Origin: Streptomyces sp. NRRL WC-3549
Lineage (GTDB): Bacteria > Actinomycetota > Actinomycetes > Streptomycetales > Streptomycetaceae
Assembly (NCBI RefSeq): GCF_000721935.1
Contig: NZ_KL585425.1
Span: forward strand, 8,732-14,956
Length of the DNA stretch: 6,225 nucleotides
Direction: 5' to 3'
Shown here: in pieces, positions 1 through 6,225 of the stretch
How the letters are laid out: every line of letters starts with the position of its first letter
Position numbering within the stretch: the stretch's first letter is position 1
Notes under the pieces: generated by a model
The model's database searches: none
Told to the model about the DNA's origin: nothing
Seen by the model: the letters and a program-made list of their open reading frames with translations, nothing else
Translations under genes and position numbers: made by a program

Positions 1-2165
1 TCCTCGACCCGGGCACGTCCGGCGGCGACGGCCAGCATCGCGCCCGGCACGGTGGCCGCCTCGCGCATCAGCTCCCCGCGCCTGCGGGCGAGGCCCAGCA
101 GCGACTCGGCGTCCAGGGCGCCCGCCGCGTGCAGCGCCACCAGTTCGCCGAAGCTGTGCCCGGCCACGCAGTCCGGACGCAGGCCGAGGCCGCGCAGGAT
201 CTCCAGGAGGGCCAGGGAGTGGACCGCCAGCGCGGGCTGCGCCCACTCGGTCCCGGTCAGCAGGGCCTGCTGGGCGGCCCGTTCCTCGTCGTCGAAGGCG
301 GGCGGCGGGAAGACCACGCGGTGCAGGGCCCGGTCACCGAACGTCCTGGACCCGAGCCGGTCCCAGACCGCCTGCGCGGCCGGGGAGAGCATGGCCACGT
401 CGGCGCCCATACCGACGTACTGGGCGCCCTGGCCCGGGAAGAGGAACGCGATCCGGCCCACCCGGGGTTCGCCGGTCGCGTAGTGGACACCGGTCGGCGT
501 GGAGAAGGCCGTGTCCGGCTCCCGCGCGATCAGTGCGAAGGCCTGCTCGGCCTTCTCCGCCAGGTCCTCGTCGCCCGCCGCGACGATCGCGAGGCGCACG
601 GGGTGGTCCGCGCGGAAGTCCCGGGTGCTCTCCCGTGCGACGTCGTACACCGACCGGCCTTCAGCGGGCTTGCGTTCCAGCAGGGAGGCCGCCGACGGAG
701 CGCTGAGCAGCACCAGTTCGGTGGGGGCGGTGCGGGCGCGGCCCGCCGGACGGGCACCGGACCCGGCCGAGGGGACGTACTCCTCCAGGGTCACGTGGAA
801 GTTGCTGCCGCCGAAGCCGAAGCTGGAGACCGCCGCCCGGCGCGGATGGTCCGCGGGGCGCACCCACGGACGCGCCCGGGTGTTCAGGTAGAACGGGCTG
901 TCGCCGATCCGCATCGCGGGGTCGGGCCGGTCCACCTTGATCATCGGGGGCAGGACCTTGTGGTGCAGGGCCAGCACGCTCTTCAGGAGACCGACGGCCC
1001 CGGCGGCGGCCTTCGTGTGGCCGACCTGCGACTTGACCGAGCCGAGGGCGCACCACTGCCCGTCCTGGCGGCCCGTCTCCTCGTACACCTGGCGCAGCGC
1101 GGCGAACTCCGCGGCGTCCCCCGCGCCGGTACCGGTACCGTGCGCCTCCACCAGCCCGACGGTCTCCGGCCCGTAGCCGGCGACCTCGTAGGTGCGCCTC
1201 AGCGCCCGGGCCTGGCCCGCGGGCACCGGCGCGTAGATGGCGCCGCTCCTGCCGTCCGACGAGGTGCCGATCCCCCGGACGACGGCGTAGACCCGGTCGC
1301 CGTCACGTTCGGCGTCGGCCAGCCGCTTCAGGGCGTACATGGCGATGCCCTCGCCCAGCATGGTGCCGTCGGCGGCGTCGGAGAAGGGCCTGCAGTCGCC
1401 GCTGGGTGACAGGGCGGGCGTCTTGGAGAAGCACAGGAACGTGCCGGCGTCGTTCGACGCGTCGATTCCCCCGCTGATCACCAGGTCGGACCGGCCGAGG
1501 GTGAGCTCGCTCACCGCGGTGGAGAGCGCGGCGAAGGAGCTCGCGCAGGCCGCGTCGGTGATGTGGTTGGTGCCGTGCAGGTCGAACCTGTTGGCGATCC
1601 GGCCCGCGATCACGTTGCCGAGCAGGCCGGGGAAGGTCGACTCCTGCCACGGCTCGTAGTGGCCGGTGATGCTGTCGCAGACGGCCTGCGCCTCGTCCTC
1701 CGGGATGCCGTTCTCGCGGAGGGCCTTGAGCCACACCGGGCGCTGGAGCCTGGCGTTCATGTGGGTGAAGAGTTCCGTGGCGCCCGCGCCGAGGATGACC
1801 GAGACCCGGTCGCGGTCCGCGCCCTGGAGCCCGCCCGCGTCGGTGAGCACCTGCTCGGCGACCGTGAGGGCGAGCAGTTGCACGGTGTCCGTCGCGGCGA
1901 GGGTGTTCGGCGGGATGCCGAAGGCCATCGGGTCGAACGCGACATCGGAGAGGAAGGCTCCGCGACGGGCGTAGGTCTTGTCCGGGGCGGTGGGGTCGGG
2001 GTCGTAGTAGTCCTCGACGAGCCAGCGGTCGGCCGGGACGTCGGTGATCAGGTCGCGGCCCGTCACGACGGTGTGCCAGAAACCGGCGGCGCCCTGCGGA
2101 CCGGGCATCAGGGCCCCGATGCCGACGACGGCGATCGGGACCTGTCGGGGGCGGGTGTCGGTCAT
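1..2165 (-). CDS. pfaA: PfaA-type PUFA/polyketide synthase, KS-AT portion (3' end outside window)
   Basis: Large iterative synthase that condenses malonyl units onto a growing acyl chain; 721 N-terminal residues are visible and the gene runs off the window. The ketosynthase spans about residues 9-463. It has the PfaA-specific block YYDPDPTAPDKTY near residue 50, the active-site Cys207 in DAACASS, His342 in EAHGTGTGAGD and His383 in GHTKAAAG, so the Cys-His-His triad is intact. It ends with SSFGFGGSNFH. After a linker of about 110 residues comes the acyltransferase, from about residue 572, with FPGQGAQ at 576-582 and nucleophile Ser671 in GHSFGE; the rest of this domain, including substrate-specificity residues, lies outside. 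The ATG at 2165 is preceded by a strong ribosome binding site. The KS follows PUFA-synthase KSs much more closely than modular type I KSs; heterocyst-glycolipid (HglE-like) synthases are the nearest alternative family. PfaD lies 47 bp upstream, supporting the PUFA-type assignment. ACP, KR and DH domains are expected downstream but not seen. Confidence 0.93.
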   Translation of the reverse strand, partial: MTDTRPRQVPIAVVGIGALMPGPQGAAGFWHTVVTGRDLITDVPADRWLVEDYYDPDPTAPDKTYARRGAFLSDVAFDPMAFGIPPNTLAATDTVQLLALTVAEQVLTDAGGLQGADRDRVSVILGAGATELFTHMNARLQRPVWLKALRENGIPEDEAQAVCDSITGHYEPWQESTFPGLLGNVIAGRIANRFDLHGTNHITDAACASSFAALSTAVSELTLGRSDLVISGGIDASNDAGTFLCFSKTPALSPSGDCRPFSDAADGTMLGEGIAMYALKRLADAERDGDRVYAVVRGIGTSSDGRSGAIYAPVPAGQARALRRTYEVAGYGPETVGLVEAHGTGTGAGDAAEFAALRQVYEETGRQDGQWCALGSVKSQVGHTKAAAGAVGLLKSVLALHHKVLPPMIKVDRPDPAMRIGDSPFYLNTRARPWVRPADHPRRAAVSSFGFGGSNFHVTLEEYVPSAGSGARPAGRARTAPTELVLLSAPSAASLLERKPAEGRSVYDVARESTRDFRADHPVRLAIVAAGDEDLAEKAEQAFALIAREPDTAFSTPTGVHYATGEPRVGRIAFLFPGQGAQYVGMGADVAMLSPAAQAVWDRLGSRTFGDRALHRVVFPPPAFDDEERAAQQALLTGTEWAQPALAVHSLALLEILRGLGLRPDCVAGHSFGELVALHAAGALDAESLLGLARRRGELMREAATVPGAMLAVAAGRARVE

Positions 2166-2168
2166 GCT

Positions 2169-2180
2169 CTCCCCTTCCTC
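2169..2180 (-). promoter_or_regulatory. Ribosome binding site of the KS-AT synthase
   Basis: Read on the minus strand the sequence is GAGGAAGGGGAG followed by AGC and ATG at 2165. The AGGA core lies at normal Shine-Dalgarno distance and fixes this ATG as the start. It sits inside the 47-bp gap after the enoyl reductase stop, with no terminator-like hairpin between, so the two genes are probably co-transcribed. Confidence 0.75.
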
Positions 2181-2212
2181 GGGGGTCGGTGCCGCGGGCG
2201 CGGGGAGCGCGG

Positions 2213-3796
2213 TCAGGACAGGCGGCGGGGGGTGAAGGCGAAGGCGGAGGACGGCACCGGTACGCCGTAGGTGCGGAGCTGGTGCGCACGGGTGGCCACG
2301 GCCGCGCCCTCCAGCAGGTTGAGCGCGATCTGCACCACGGTCCGGCCGGCCGGTTCTGCCAGGAGGCTGCCTGCGGCCCACCGGTTGAACGCGCCCATGG
2401 CCGGTCCGCACCAGATCTGGTAGTCGCTGCGCCGGGAGGTGTCCCCGGTGATCGCCCAGCGGCTGGAGTTGCCCAGGTACCAGCGGAAGACCAGCGCCAT
2501 GCGGTGCTTGGGGTCCCGCTCGGCGCGCTCCACCTCCGCGGGGTCGCGCTGCCGCCAGAACCGCCGGGTCAGCGCCCACACCTCCTCGACCGGGGCCCCG
2601 AGCACGTCACGCTCGATCCTGGCGCGCAGGTGGGGCGGCAGCTCCTCCAGGCAGGAGTGGGTCCGGTACGCCTCGTGGAGCAGGCCGGCCCGCTGCGCGA
2701 ACAGGGTTCCCCTGCGCAGCACCTGGAGCTTGACGCCCAGCTCGAACATGTCGGCGGCCGGCGCCATGGTCACGTCGGCGATGTCGGCGTCGGCCAGCAT
2801 CGCCTTCGCGTCGTCCGAGAGGCCGGCCTCCACGGCGAGTTGGTTCACCGACCCCGTCACCACGTAGGCCGCGCCGAGCGCGAACGCGGACGCGACGCCC
2901 TCCGGGGTGCCCAGCCCGCCGGCCGCGCCGACCCTGACCGCCCTGGTGTACCCGTGGCGCCGTACCAGCTCGTCCCGCAGCGTCAGGATGCGTGGCAGCA
3001 GGGCACCGAGCGGCCTGTTGTCGGTGTGGCCCCCGCTGTCGGACTCCACCGTGAGGTCCTCCGCGACCGGCACCAGTGCGGCGAGGGCCGCTTCCTCCTC
3101 CGTGAGCTCGCCCCGCTCCACCAGGGCGCGCAGCAGACCGGGCGGGGCCGGTGAGAGGAACCGGGTCGCGACCTCCGGCCGCGACACCTTGGCGAAGACA
3201 CGGGTACGCCGCACGATCCGCCCGTCCGGGCCCCGGCGCAGTCCGGCCGCCGAGCACAGCACCACGGCCGGGGTGAGGTCCATGTACGCCGACGCCGAGA
3301 CGCAGGGGACGCCGTGGTCCAGGAGGAGCTTGGCGACGCGGTACTCCGACGCGGGCTCGGACGGCGTGTGGATCAGGTTCACGCCCCAGTTGGGCAGCCC
3401 GGCCAGCTCGGTGGCCAGCGTGCGCACCGCTCGCTCCACCTCGGGGTGGCCGAGACCCCCGGCGCCGAAGAAGCCGAGCATCTCGGCCCGTGCCATGGCC
3501 GCCACCATCCGCGTCGTGGCGATACCGTTCGCCATCTCCCCGGCCACGTAAGGGAAGCGGACCCCGTGCGCCTCGCAGAAGGCACGGCCGCCCAGCCACT
3601 CCGGATACAGCGGCGGCAAGGTGCCGACGACGTCTCCGGCGGGCCGGGGGCCCGTCACCAGCCCCAACTCCCGGCCGGTGGGGCCGGTGACGATGTGCGC
3701 ATGGTGCCGGATCCGCCGGACACATGCCTCGATCTGCTCCGGGGTGAAGGCCGGCGACGCGGTGACGGCCCCCTCGGGGCACGCGAGTACGGACAA
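2213..3796 (-). CDS. pfaD: PfaD-type trans-acting enoyl reductase of a PUFA/polyketide synthase
   Basis: FMN-dependent, NPD-like TIM-barrel enoyl reductase that reduces enoyl-ACP intermediates in trans for a PUFA-type synthase. With the TTG start it is 527 aa, close to the roughly 540 aa usual for PfaD. The N-terminal block GTLPPLYPEWLG (58-69) and FPYVAGEMANGIATT (81-95) are PfaD signatures. The flavin and catalytic region carries ESDSGGHTDNRPLGALLP (251-268, with His257 the likely catalytic His), GAAGGLGTPEG (290-300) and GSVNQ (315-319). APAADMFELGVKLQVL (345-360) and the C-terminal block RMALVFRWYLGNSSRWAI (432-449) are also typical of the family. No key block is missing, so it should be active. 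The stop lies 47 bp before the KS-AT synthase and the start 88 bp after the reductase stop, which suggests one operon. The frame is open further upstream (GTG at 3829, open to 3994), but those residues do not look like PfaD and lack a ribosome binding site. A generic nitronate monooxygenase is unlikely given the full-length PfaD match. Confidence 0.95.
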   Translation of the reverse strand: MSVLACPEGAVTASPAFTPEQIEACVRRIRHHAHIVTGPTGRELGLVTGPRPAGDVVGTLPPLYPEWLGGRAFCEAHGVRFPYVAGEMANGIATTRMVAAMARAEMLGFFGAGGLGHPEVERAVRTLATELAGLPNWGVNLIHTPSEPASEYRVAKLLLDHGVPCVSASAYMDLTPAVVLCSAAGLRRGPDGRIVRRTRVFAKVSRPEVATRFLSPAPPGLLRALVERGELTEEEAALAALVPVAEDLTVESDSGGHTDNRPLGALLPRILTLRDELVRRHGYTRAVRVGAAGGLGTPEGVASAFALGAAYVVTGSVNQLAVEAGLSDDAKAMLADADIADVTMAPAADMFELGVKLQVLRRGTLFAQRAGLLHEAYRTHSCLEELPPHLRARIERDVLGAPVEEVWALTRRFWRQRDPAEVERAERDPKHRMALVFRWYLGNSSRWAITGDTSRRSDYQIWCGPAMGAFNRWAAGSLLAEPAGRTVVQIALNLLEGAAVATRAHQLRTYGVPVPSSAFAFTPRRLS

Positions 3797-3884
3797 GGGT
3801 GGACTTCCTGTCGGGAGGTGGACGGACACGCGGTGCCCGAAGGAGCCGTGCGCGGCGCCCCGGGGCGGGGGTGGCGGACGGTGG
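3797..3884 (-). other. 88-bp reductase-pfaD intergenic gap
   Basis: The gap holds the pfaD ribosome binding site and a self-complementary 12-mer, CGCCCCGGGGCG, at 3856-3867. The 12-mer has no loop and no T-tract and could easily occur by chance at this GC content. I see no promoter hexamers and no convincing terminator, so read-through from the reductase gene into pfaD is the simplest reading. Confidence 0.5.
3804..3809 (-). promoter_or_regulatory. Ribosome binding site deciding a TTG start for pfaD
   Basis: On the minus strand AGGAAG is followed by a 7-base spacer (TCCACCC) and TTG at 3796. This is ideal spacing, whereas the in-frame GTG at 3829 has only GGGCACCGC before it and no purine-rich site. 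The site is therefore the main reason to prefer the rare TTG start. Confidence 0.6.
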
Positions 3885-5003
3885 TCAGGGCGCCCCGCCG
3901 GTGGACACGGTCCGCCCGGGGCTGAGGCCCGCTGCCAGGTAGTCGAGGTCCACGCGGACGCCGGAGGGCACGGGGCCCAGCAGCGTGCGGACACGGGTGT
4001 CGTCGAAACGCCGGCGGTGGCCGAGGTACGGCGTGAACCCGGGGTAGAGGTCCGCGACCGCCTCCAGCGGGCTCGGATCGTCCGGCTTCTCCTCGACGAT
4101 CCGCAGGCGCACCGGCGCGAGCCGCTCCACCAGCGCGGCGAGGGTGGTCACCGCGACGTCGTGGTCGTGGACGACGTGGTAGGTGCCGGCCGTCCCCGAG
4201 GGGGTCCGGCTCGCCAGCCGGACCATGACGGTGGCGGCCGACTCCACGGGCATCAGGTTCAGGTGCCCGTGGGGGTGGCCCTTGAGCCGCACCAGCGGCC
4301 GGAGCGCGTCGGGTACGTCCGCGCCGGTGAGGGCACCGCCGCGCAGTGAGGCCTGCACGATCCGCGCGACGAACTGCAACGGGTGTGCGGGGAGCGCCGG
4401 GTCCGGCGGGAGGTCCGTGACCAGGATGCTCGGCCGCATCACCAGGACCGGCCGCCCGGTGGCCCGTGCCCAGGCGCGTACCAGGACCTCTGCCTCGTAC
4501 TTGGACCGCTCGTAGGCGTTCTCGAAGCCGTGGGCGTCGGCCAGCTCGTCCTCGTAGGACACGCCGTCGCGCTGCGCCCCGCCGACGAAGGCGGTGCTGA
4601 TGTGCCGGACCACCGGTCGACGGGCACCGGCGGCGGCCAGTTCCAGCACGTGGCGGGTGCCGTCGACGTTGACCCGGCGCAGGTTCGCCAGGTCGTCGTC
4701 CAGGTCGATGTTGCCCGCGCTGTGCCAGATCACGTCCAGCTCGTCCGCGAGCCGCCCGAACGCCTCGTCGGACAGTCCCAGCCGCGGCTGTGCCAGGTCG
4801 GTCTCCACGATCCGGAGCCTGTGGGGCAGCTCGGCGACCGACTCGGCGGGGGCGCCGGACAGTTCCATGAACCGGGTGACGCGCCCCAGAGCGCCCCCGG
4901 ACCCCGCGTGGGCGAGGACCGTCAGGGAGCCGTGCTGCTCCAGCAGCTCACGGGCGAGGCGAAGCCCGAGGAAACCGGTGGCCCCGGTGAGAGCGACTCG
5001 CAC
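3885..5003 (-). CDS. Stand-alone thioester reductase-like extended SDR (fatty acyl reductase / NRPS-R-domain family)
   Basis: NAD(P)H-dependent extended short-chain dehydrogenase of the thioester-reductase/'male sterility' type. Such enzymes reduce acyl thioesters to aldehydes, sometimes on to alcohols. The 372-aa protein opens with the Rossmann nucleotide-binding motif TGATGFLG (6-13). It has the acidic turn ETDL (67-70), the family block HSAGNIDLDDDL...NVDGT (94-115), the catalytic ISTAFVGG segment (135-142) and the YxxxK pair Tyr164/Lys168 in YERSKYEAE, followed by MRPSILV (189-195). No adenylation or carrier domain is attached, so it should act in trans on a free or synthase-bound thioester. 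The GTG start places the Rossmann loop right at the N-terminus, as usual for SDRs. It stands directly upstream of pfaD and the KS-AT synthase, which makes reductive release of the synthase product the best guess. A sugar-nucleotide epimerase or a 3-beta-HSD-like enzyme acting on another carbonyl substrate is the alternative. Confidence 0.85.
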   Translation of the reverse strand: MRVALTGATGFLGLRLARELLEQHGSLTVLAHAGSGGALGRVTRFMELSGAPAESVAELPHRLRIVETDLAQPRLGLSDEAFGRLADELDVIWHSAGNIDLDDDLANLRRVNVDGTRHVLELAAAGARRPVVRHISTAFVGGAQRDGVSYEDELADAHGFENAYERSKYEAEVLVRAWARATGRPVLVMRPSILVTDLPPDPALPAHPLQFVARIVQASLRGGALTGADVPDALRPLVRLKGHPHGHLNLMPVESAATVMVRLASRTPSGTAGTYHVVHDHDVAVTTLAALVERLAPVRLRIVEEKPDDPSPLEAVADLYPGFTPYLGHRRRFDDTRVRTLLGPVPSGVRVDLDYLAAGLSPGRTVSTGGAP

Positions 5004-5013
5004 TTTTCGGTGA

Positions 5014-5017
5014 CTCC
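5014..5017 (-). promoter_or_regulatory. Ribosome binding site of the thioester reductase
   Basis: On the minus strand GGAG lies 10 bases before the GTG at 5003, within CCTGGAGTCACCGAAAA. The spacing is slightly long and the site short, so initiation may be moderate. No better in-frame start is seen nearby, and the Rossmann motif begins five residues after this GTG. Confidence 0.45.
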
Positions 5018-5218
5018 AGGATTTCGGAGGAGGGTGAGGTGGTTGCCCGGACGTGGAGCCGGCGGGCGGCCCGTCGCGCGGCGGACGGCCCGGCGGGAGG
5101 TGTGGCCGTGTCCGGCCGGCCCCTCACCCGCGCGGGGACGGCCACCACGCGGAGCGTCGCGCCGGACGTGGCCCGGCCGGCCCCACGCGGTCGGTCCCGC
5201 TGCTCAGGAACCAGCCGC

Positions 5219-5243
5219 CGGACGGTCTCCCCCGAGCCGTCCG
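5219..5243. repeat. 7-11-7 GC-rich inverted repeat, possible terminator or operator
   Basis: CGGACGG (5219-5225) and CCGTCCG (5237-5243) are perfect complements separated by 11 bases. It lies about 70-95 bases past the stop of the acyltransferase gene. A T-tract is absent, but actinomycete terminators often lack one. The arms are short for this GC content, so chance occurrence is possible. A regulator binding site upstream of the reductase operon is the other reading. Confidence 0.3.
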
Positions 5244-5313
5244 CGGCAGTCCAACTCCCCTTGTCCCGCCCCACAACCAGCACCAACGAGCCACACTCGT
5301 CGAGGACACGGGC

Positions 5314-6225
5314 TCAGGCGGACGGCGCTTCCGCGCGGATCGCCTTGAGCGCCTGCTCCCACAGGTGGGGCAGGGCGCCGACCGACGGCATCGAGCTGTG
5401 CGAGCCGAACGAGATCCTGGCCCGGCCTCCGTAGGACCACAGCGTGCACGAGAGCGCGTGCCCCGGGTACGTGGGCGCGGCGGGGATGAGGTCCACGACG
5501 GGGGCACCGCCGAACGACAGCGGGTGCCTGGAGCGGACCGAGGTGACCACGGCCCGGCAGCACCTTCCGGAGCCGATGCGGTTGCCGAGGAGGACGGCCG
5601 CACCGAACGGGGTCACCCGCCGGATCGTCATGTCCAGGCCCGCGCGGAATCCGGGCCGCTGCCAGACCCGCATCTGCGCGCTCACCTCGCGCATCACCCG
5701 GTCCGGGGAGCCGGTGGGCAGCGCCAGGCGCAGTGGTGCGAAGTGGTTGCCGATGGCGCGCTGTTCGCCGGGCTCGCGCATGTCCGCGGGGATCATGACG
5801 TGTACCTGGCGGTCGCCGGGGAGGGGCCACCAGGCGTCGGCCGCCAGCGCGAAGCCCGCCGCGAGGACCTGGCTCACCGTGCTGCCGGGTACGGCGAGGT
5901 CCGCCAGGTCCACCGGGTCGCCGACCGCGTACGTGGCGCTGCCCTGGCGTACGGCGGACACCCGGGCGGGCCAGGGCGCCGTGGGCCGCGCGGCCCTGAG
6001 CACGGAGACGGCCGCGGACGGGATGTGCCGCGCCCCCGGCCGCACCGCACCACCGAGCAGCGGGCGGCGGCGGGCGGACGGGCCATGGCCGAAGAGCTGG
6101 TCCAGGGTGTGGGTGATGGCCCCGCCGTCCATCTGCGTGTGGTGGACGCGGAAGACGAGCGCCCAGCGCCCGGCGGCGAACCCGGTGGCGACCAGGACGT
6201 CCCACATCGGCCCGCCGGCGGGGCT
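5314..6225 (-). CDS. WS/DGAT-family O-acyltransferase (5' end outside window)
   Basis: Member of the bacterial wax ester synthase/diacylglycerol acyltransferase family, which transfers an acyl group from a CoA or similar thioester to an alcohol. The visible 303 residues begin in the PLW-type motif (PMWDVLV, fragment residues 6-12), then GRWALVFRVHH and the catalytic HHxxxDG motif HHTQMDG (28-34, bases 6124-6144). Later come the family-like segments IPADMRE and AIGNHFAPLRLALPTG (about 145-172). Near the end, PLSFGGAPVVDLIP and the WSYGGRARISFG segment match the usual WS/DGAT C-terminus. Family members are about 450 aa with HHxxxDG near residue 135, so roughly 110 N-terminal residues are missing upstream. 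Two conserved blocks are altered: the ND motif reads SQ (bases 5869-5874), and the SNVPGP-like block reads TSVRSR. The enzyme is therefore a divergent member, and its acceptor may not be a fatty alcohol or diglyceride. A PapA-like or condensation-domain relative is less likely. The 310-bp gap downstream leaves it uncertain whether it shares the operon. Confidence 0.85.
   Translation of the reverse strand, partial: SPAGGPMWDVLVATGFAAGRWALVFRVHHTQMDGGAITHTLDQLFGHGPSARRRPLLGGAVRPGARHIPSAAVSVLRAARPTAPWPARVSAVRQGSATYAVGDPVDLADLAVPGSTVSQVLAAGFALAADAWWPLPGDRQVHVMIPADMREPGEQRAIGNHFAPLRLALPTGSPDRVMREVSAQMRVWQRPGFRAGLDMTIRRVTPFGAAVLLGNRIGSGRCCRAVVTSVRSRHPLSFGGAPVVDLIPAAPTYPGHALSCTLWSYGGRARISFGSHSSMPSVGALPHLWEQALKAIRAEAPSA

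Larger units (their letters stand above)
5004..5313 (-). other. 310-bp intergenic region between acyltransferase and reductase genes
   Basis: This is the only long gap in the window. It should hold the 3' end of the acyltransferase transcript and, if the reductase begins a new transcription unit, its promoter. I see no convincing -35/-10 pair on the minus strand; most of the region is far too GC-rich. Contents I can point to are the inverted repeat at 5219-5243, an imperfect palindrome with CGTGG/CCACG arms around GGCCGGCC at 5167-5187, and the reductase ribosome binding site. Open frames crossing it are arginine- and proline-rich with no recognisable family. Confidence 0.6.

Noticed and set aside
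1129..1140. Short tandem GGTACC-like repeat
   Set aside because: It simply encodes the Gly-Thr-Gly-Thr-Gly of the conserved ketosynthase HGTGTG motif.
129..1409. Long plus-strand open frame of 426 codons antisense to the KS-AT synthase
   Set aside because: It mirrors a high-GC coding strand; the product is Gly/Arg/Val-rich with no family motifs, while the minus strand encodes intact KS and AT catalytic motifs.
1..2165. Enediyne-type (PKSE) or ordinary modular type I PKS assignment
   Set aside because: The YYDPDPTAPDKTY block, the GIGTSSDG...IYAP segment and GHTKAAAG context fit PfaA-type KSs, and PfaD is adjacent.
1303..2289. Minus-strand frame of 328 codons overlapping the start of the KS-AT synthase
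   Set aside because: Out of frame with the ketosynthase and Arg/Pro-rich; a shadow of the real gene.
2189..3154. Plus-strand open frame of 321 codons antisense to pfaD
   Set aside because: Low-complexity Arg/Gly/His-rich product without motifs; the opposite strand is a full-length PfaD.
3797..3994. N-terminal extension of pfaD up to 3994, overlapping the reductase gene
   Set aside because: The added residues are Pro/Ala/Arg-rich and unlike PfaD N-termini, and no ribosome binding site supports starts upstream of 3796.
4948..5286. Minus-strand 112-codon frame in the intergenic gap, overlapping the reductase start
   Set aside because: GTG start without a ribosome binding site, Arg/Pro-rich, no family resemblance, and it runs out of frame into the reductase.
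4383..5348. Plus-strand open frame of 321 codons antisense to the reductase and gap
   Set aside because: Covers the conserved reductase in antisense and ends in an Arg/Pro-rich tail; no recognisable domain or start signal.

Overview
The window is very GC-rich, codons strongly favour G or C in the third position, and start codons are mixed (ATG, GTG, TTG). This points to a high-GC actinomycete such as Streptomyces or a relative; the assignment is from composition and gene style only. All four supported genes lie on the minus strand, so transcription runs from high to low coordinates. No RNA gene, insertion sequence, CRISPR array or plus-strand gene is convincing.

In transcription order: (1) 6225-5314, the C-terminal two thirds of a WS/DGAT-type O-acyltransferase that enters from outside the window; (2) a 310-bp gap (5313-5004) with no convincing gene, which holds a GC-rich inverted repeat and the leader of the next gene; (3) 5003-3885, a stand-alone thioester-reductase-like SDR of 372 aa; (4) an 88-bp gap; (5) 3796-2213, a PfaD-type trans-acting enoyl reductase of 527 aa, probably starting at TTG; (6) a 47-bp gap; (7) 2165-1, the first 721 residues of a PfaA-type synthase, with a complete ketosynthase and the N-terminal half of an acyltransferase, leaving the window before its end.

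PfaA-type KS-AT and PfaD sequences next to each other are the hallmark of polyunsaturated-fatty-acid (PUFA) synthases and related 'secondary lipid' synthases. The expected logic is iterative malonyl extension by the large synthase with the double-bond reduction step supplied in trans by PfaD. What is unusual is the company: a carboxyl/thioester reductase and a WS/DGAT acyltransferase. I infer a pathway in which a polyketide-like or polyunsaturated acyl chain is released reductively as aldehyde or alcohol and then O-acylated, giving a wax-ester-like or otherwise esterified lipid. The product cannot be read from this sequence. ACP, KR, DH and chain-length-factor domains should lie beyond coordinate 1.
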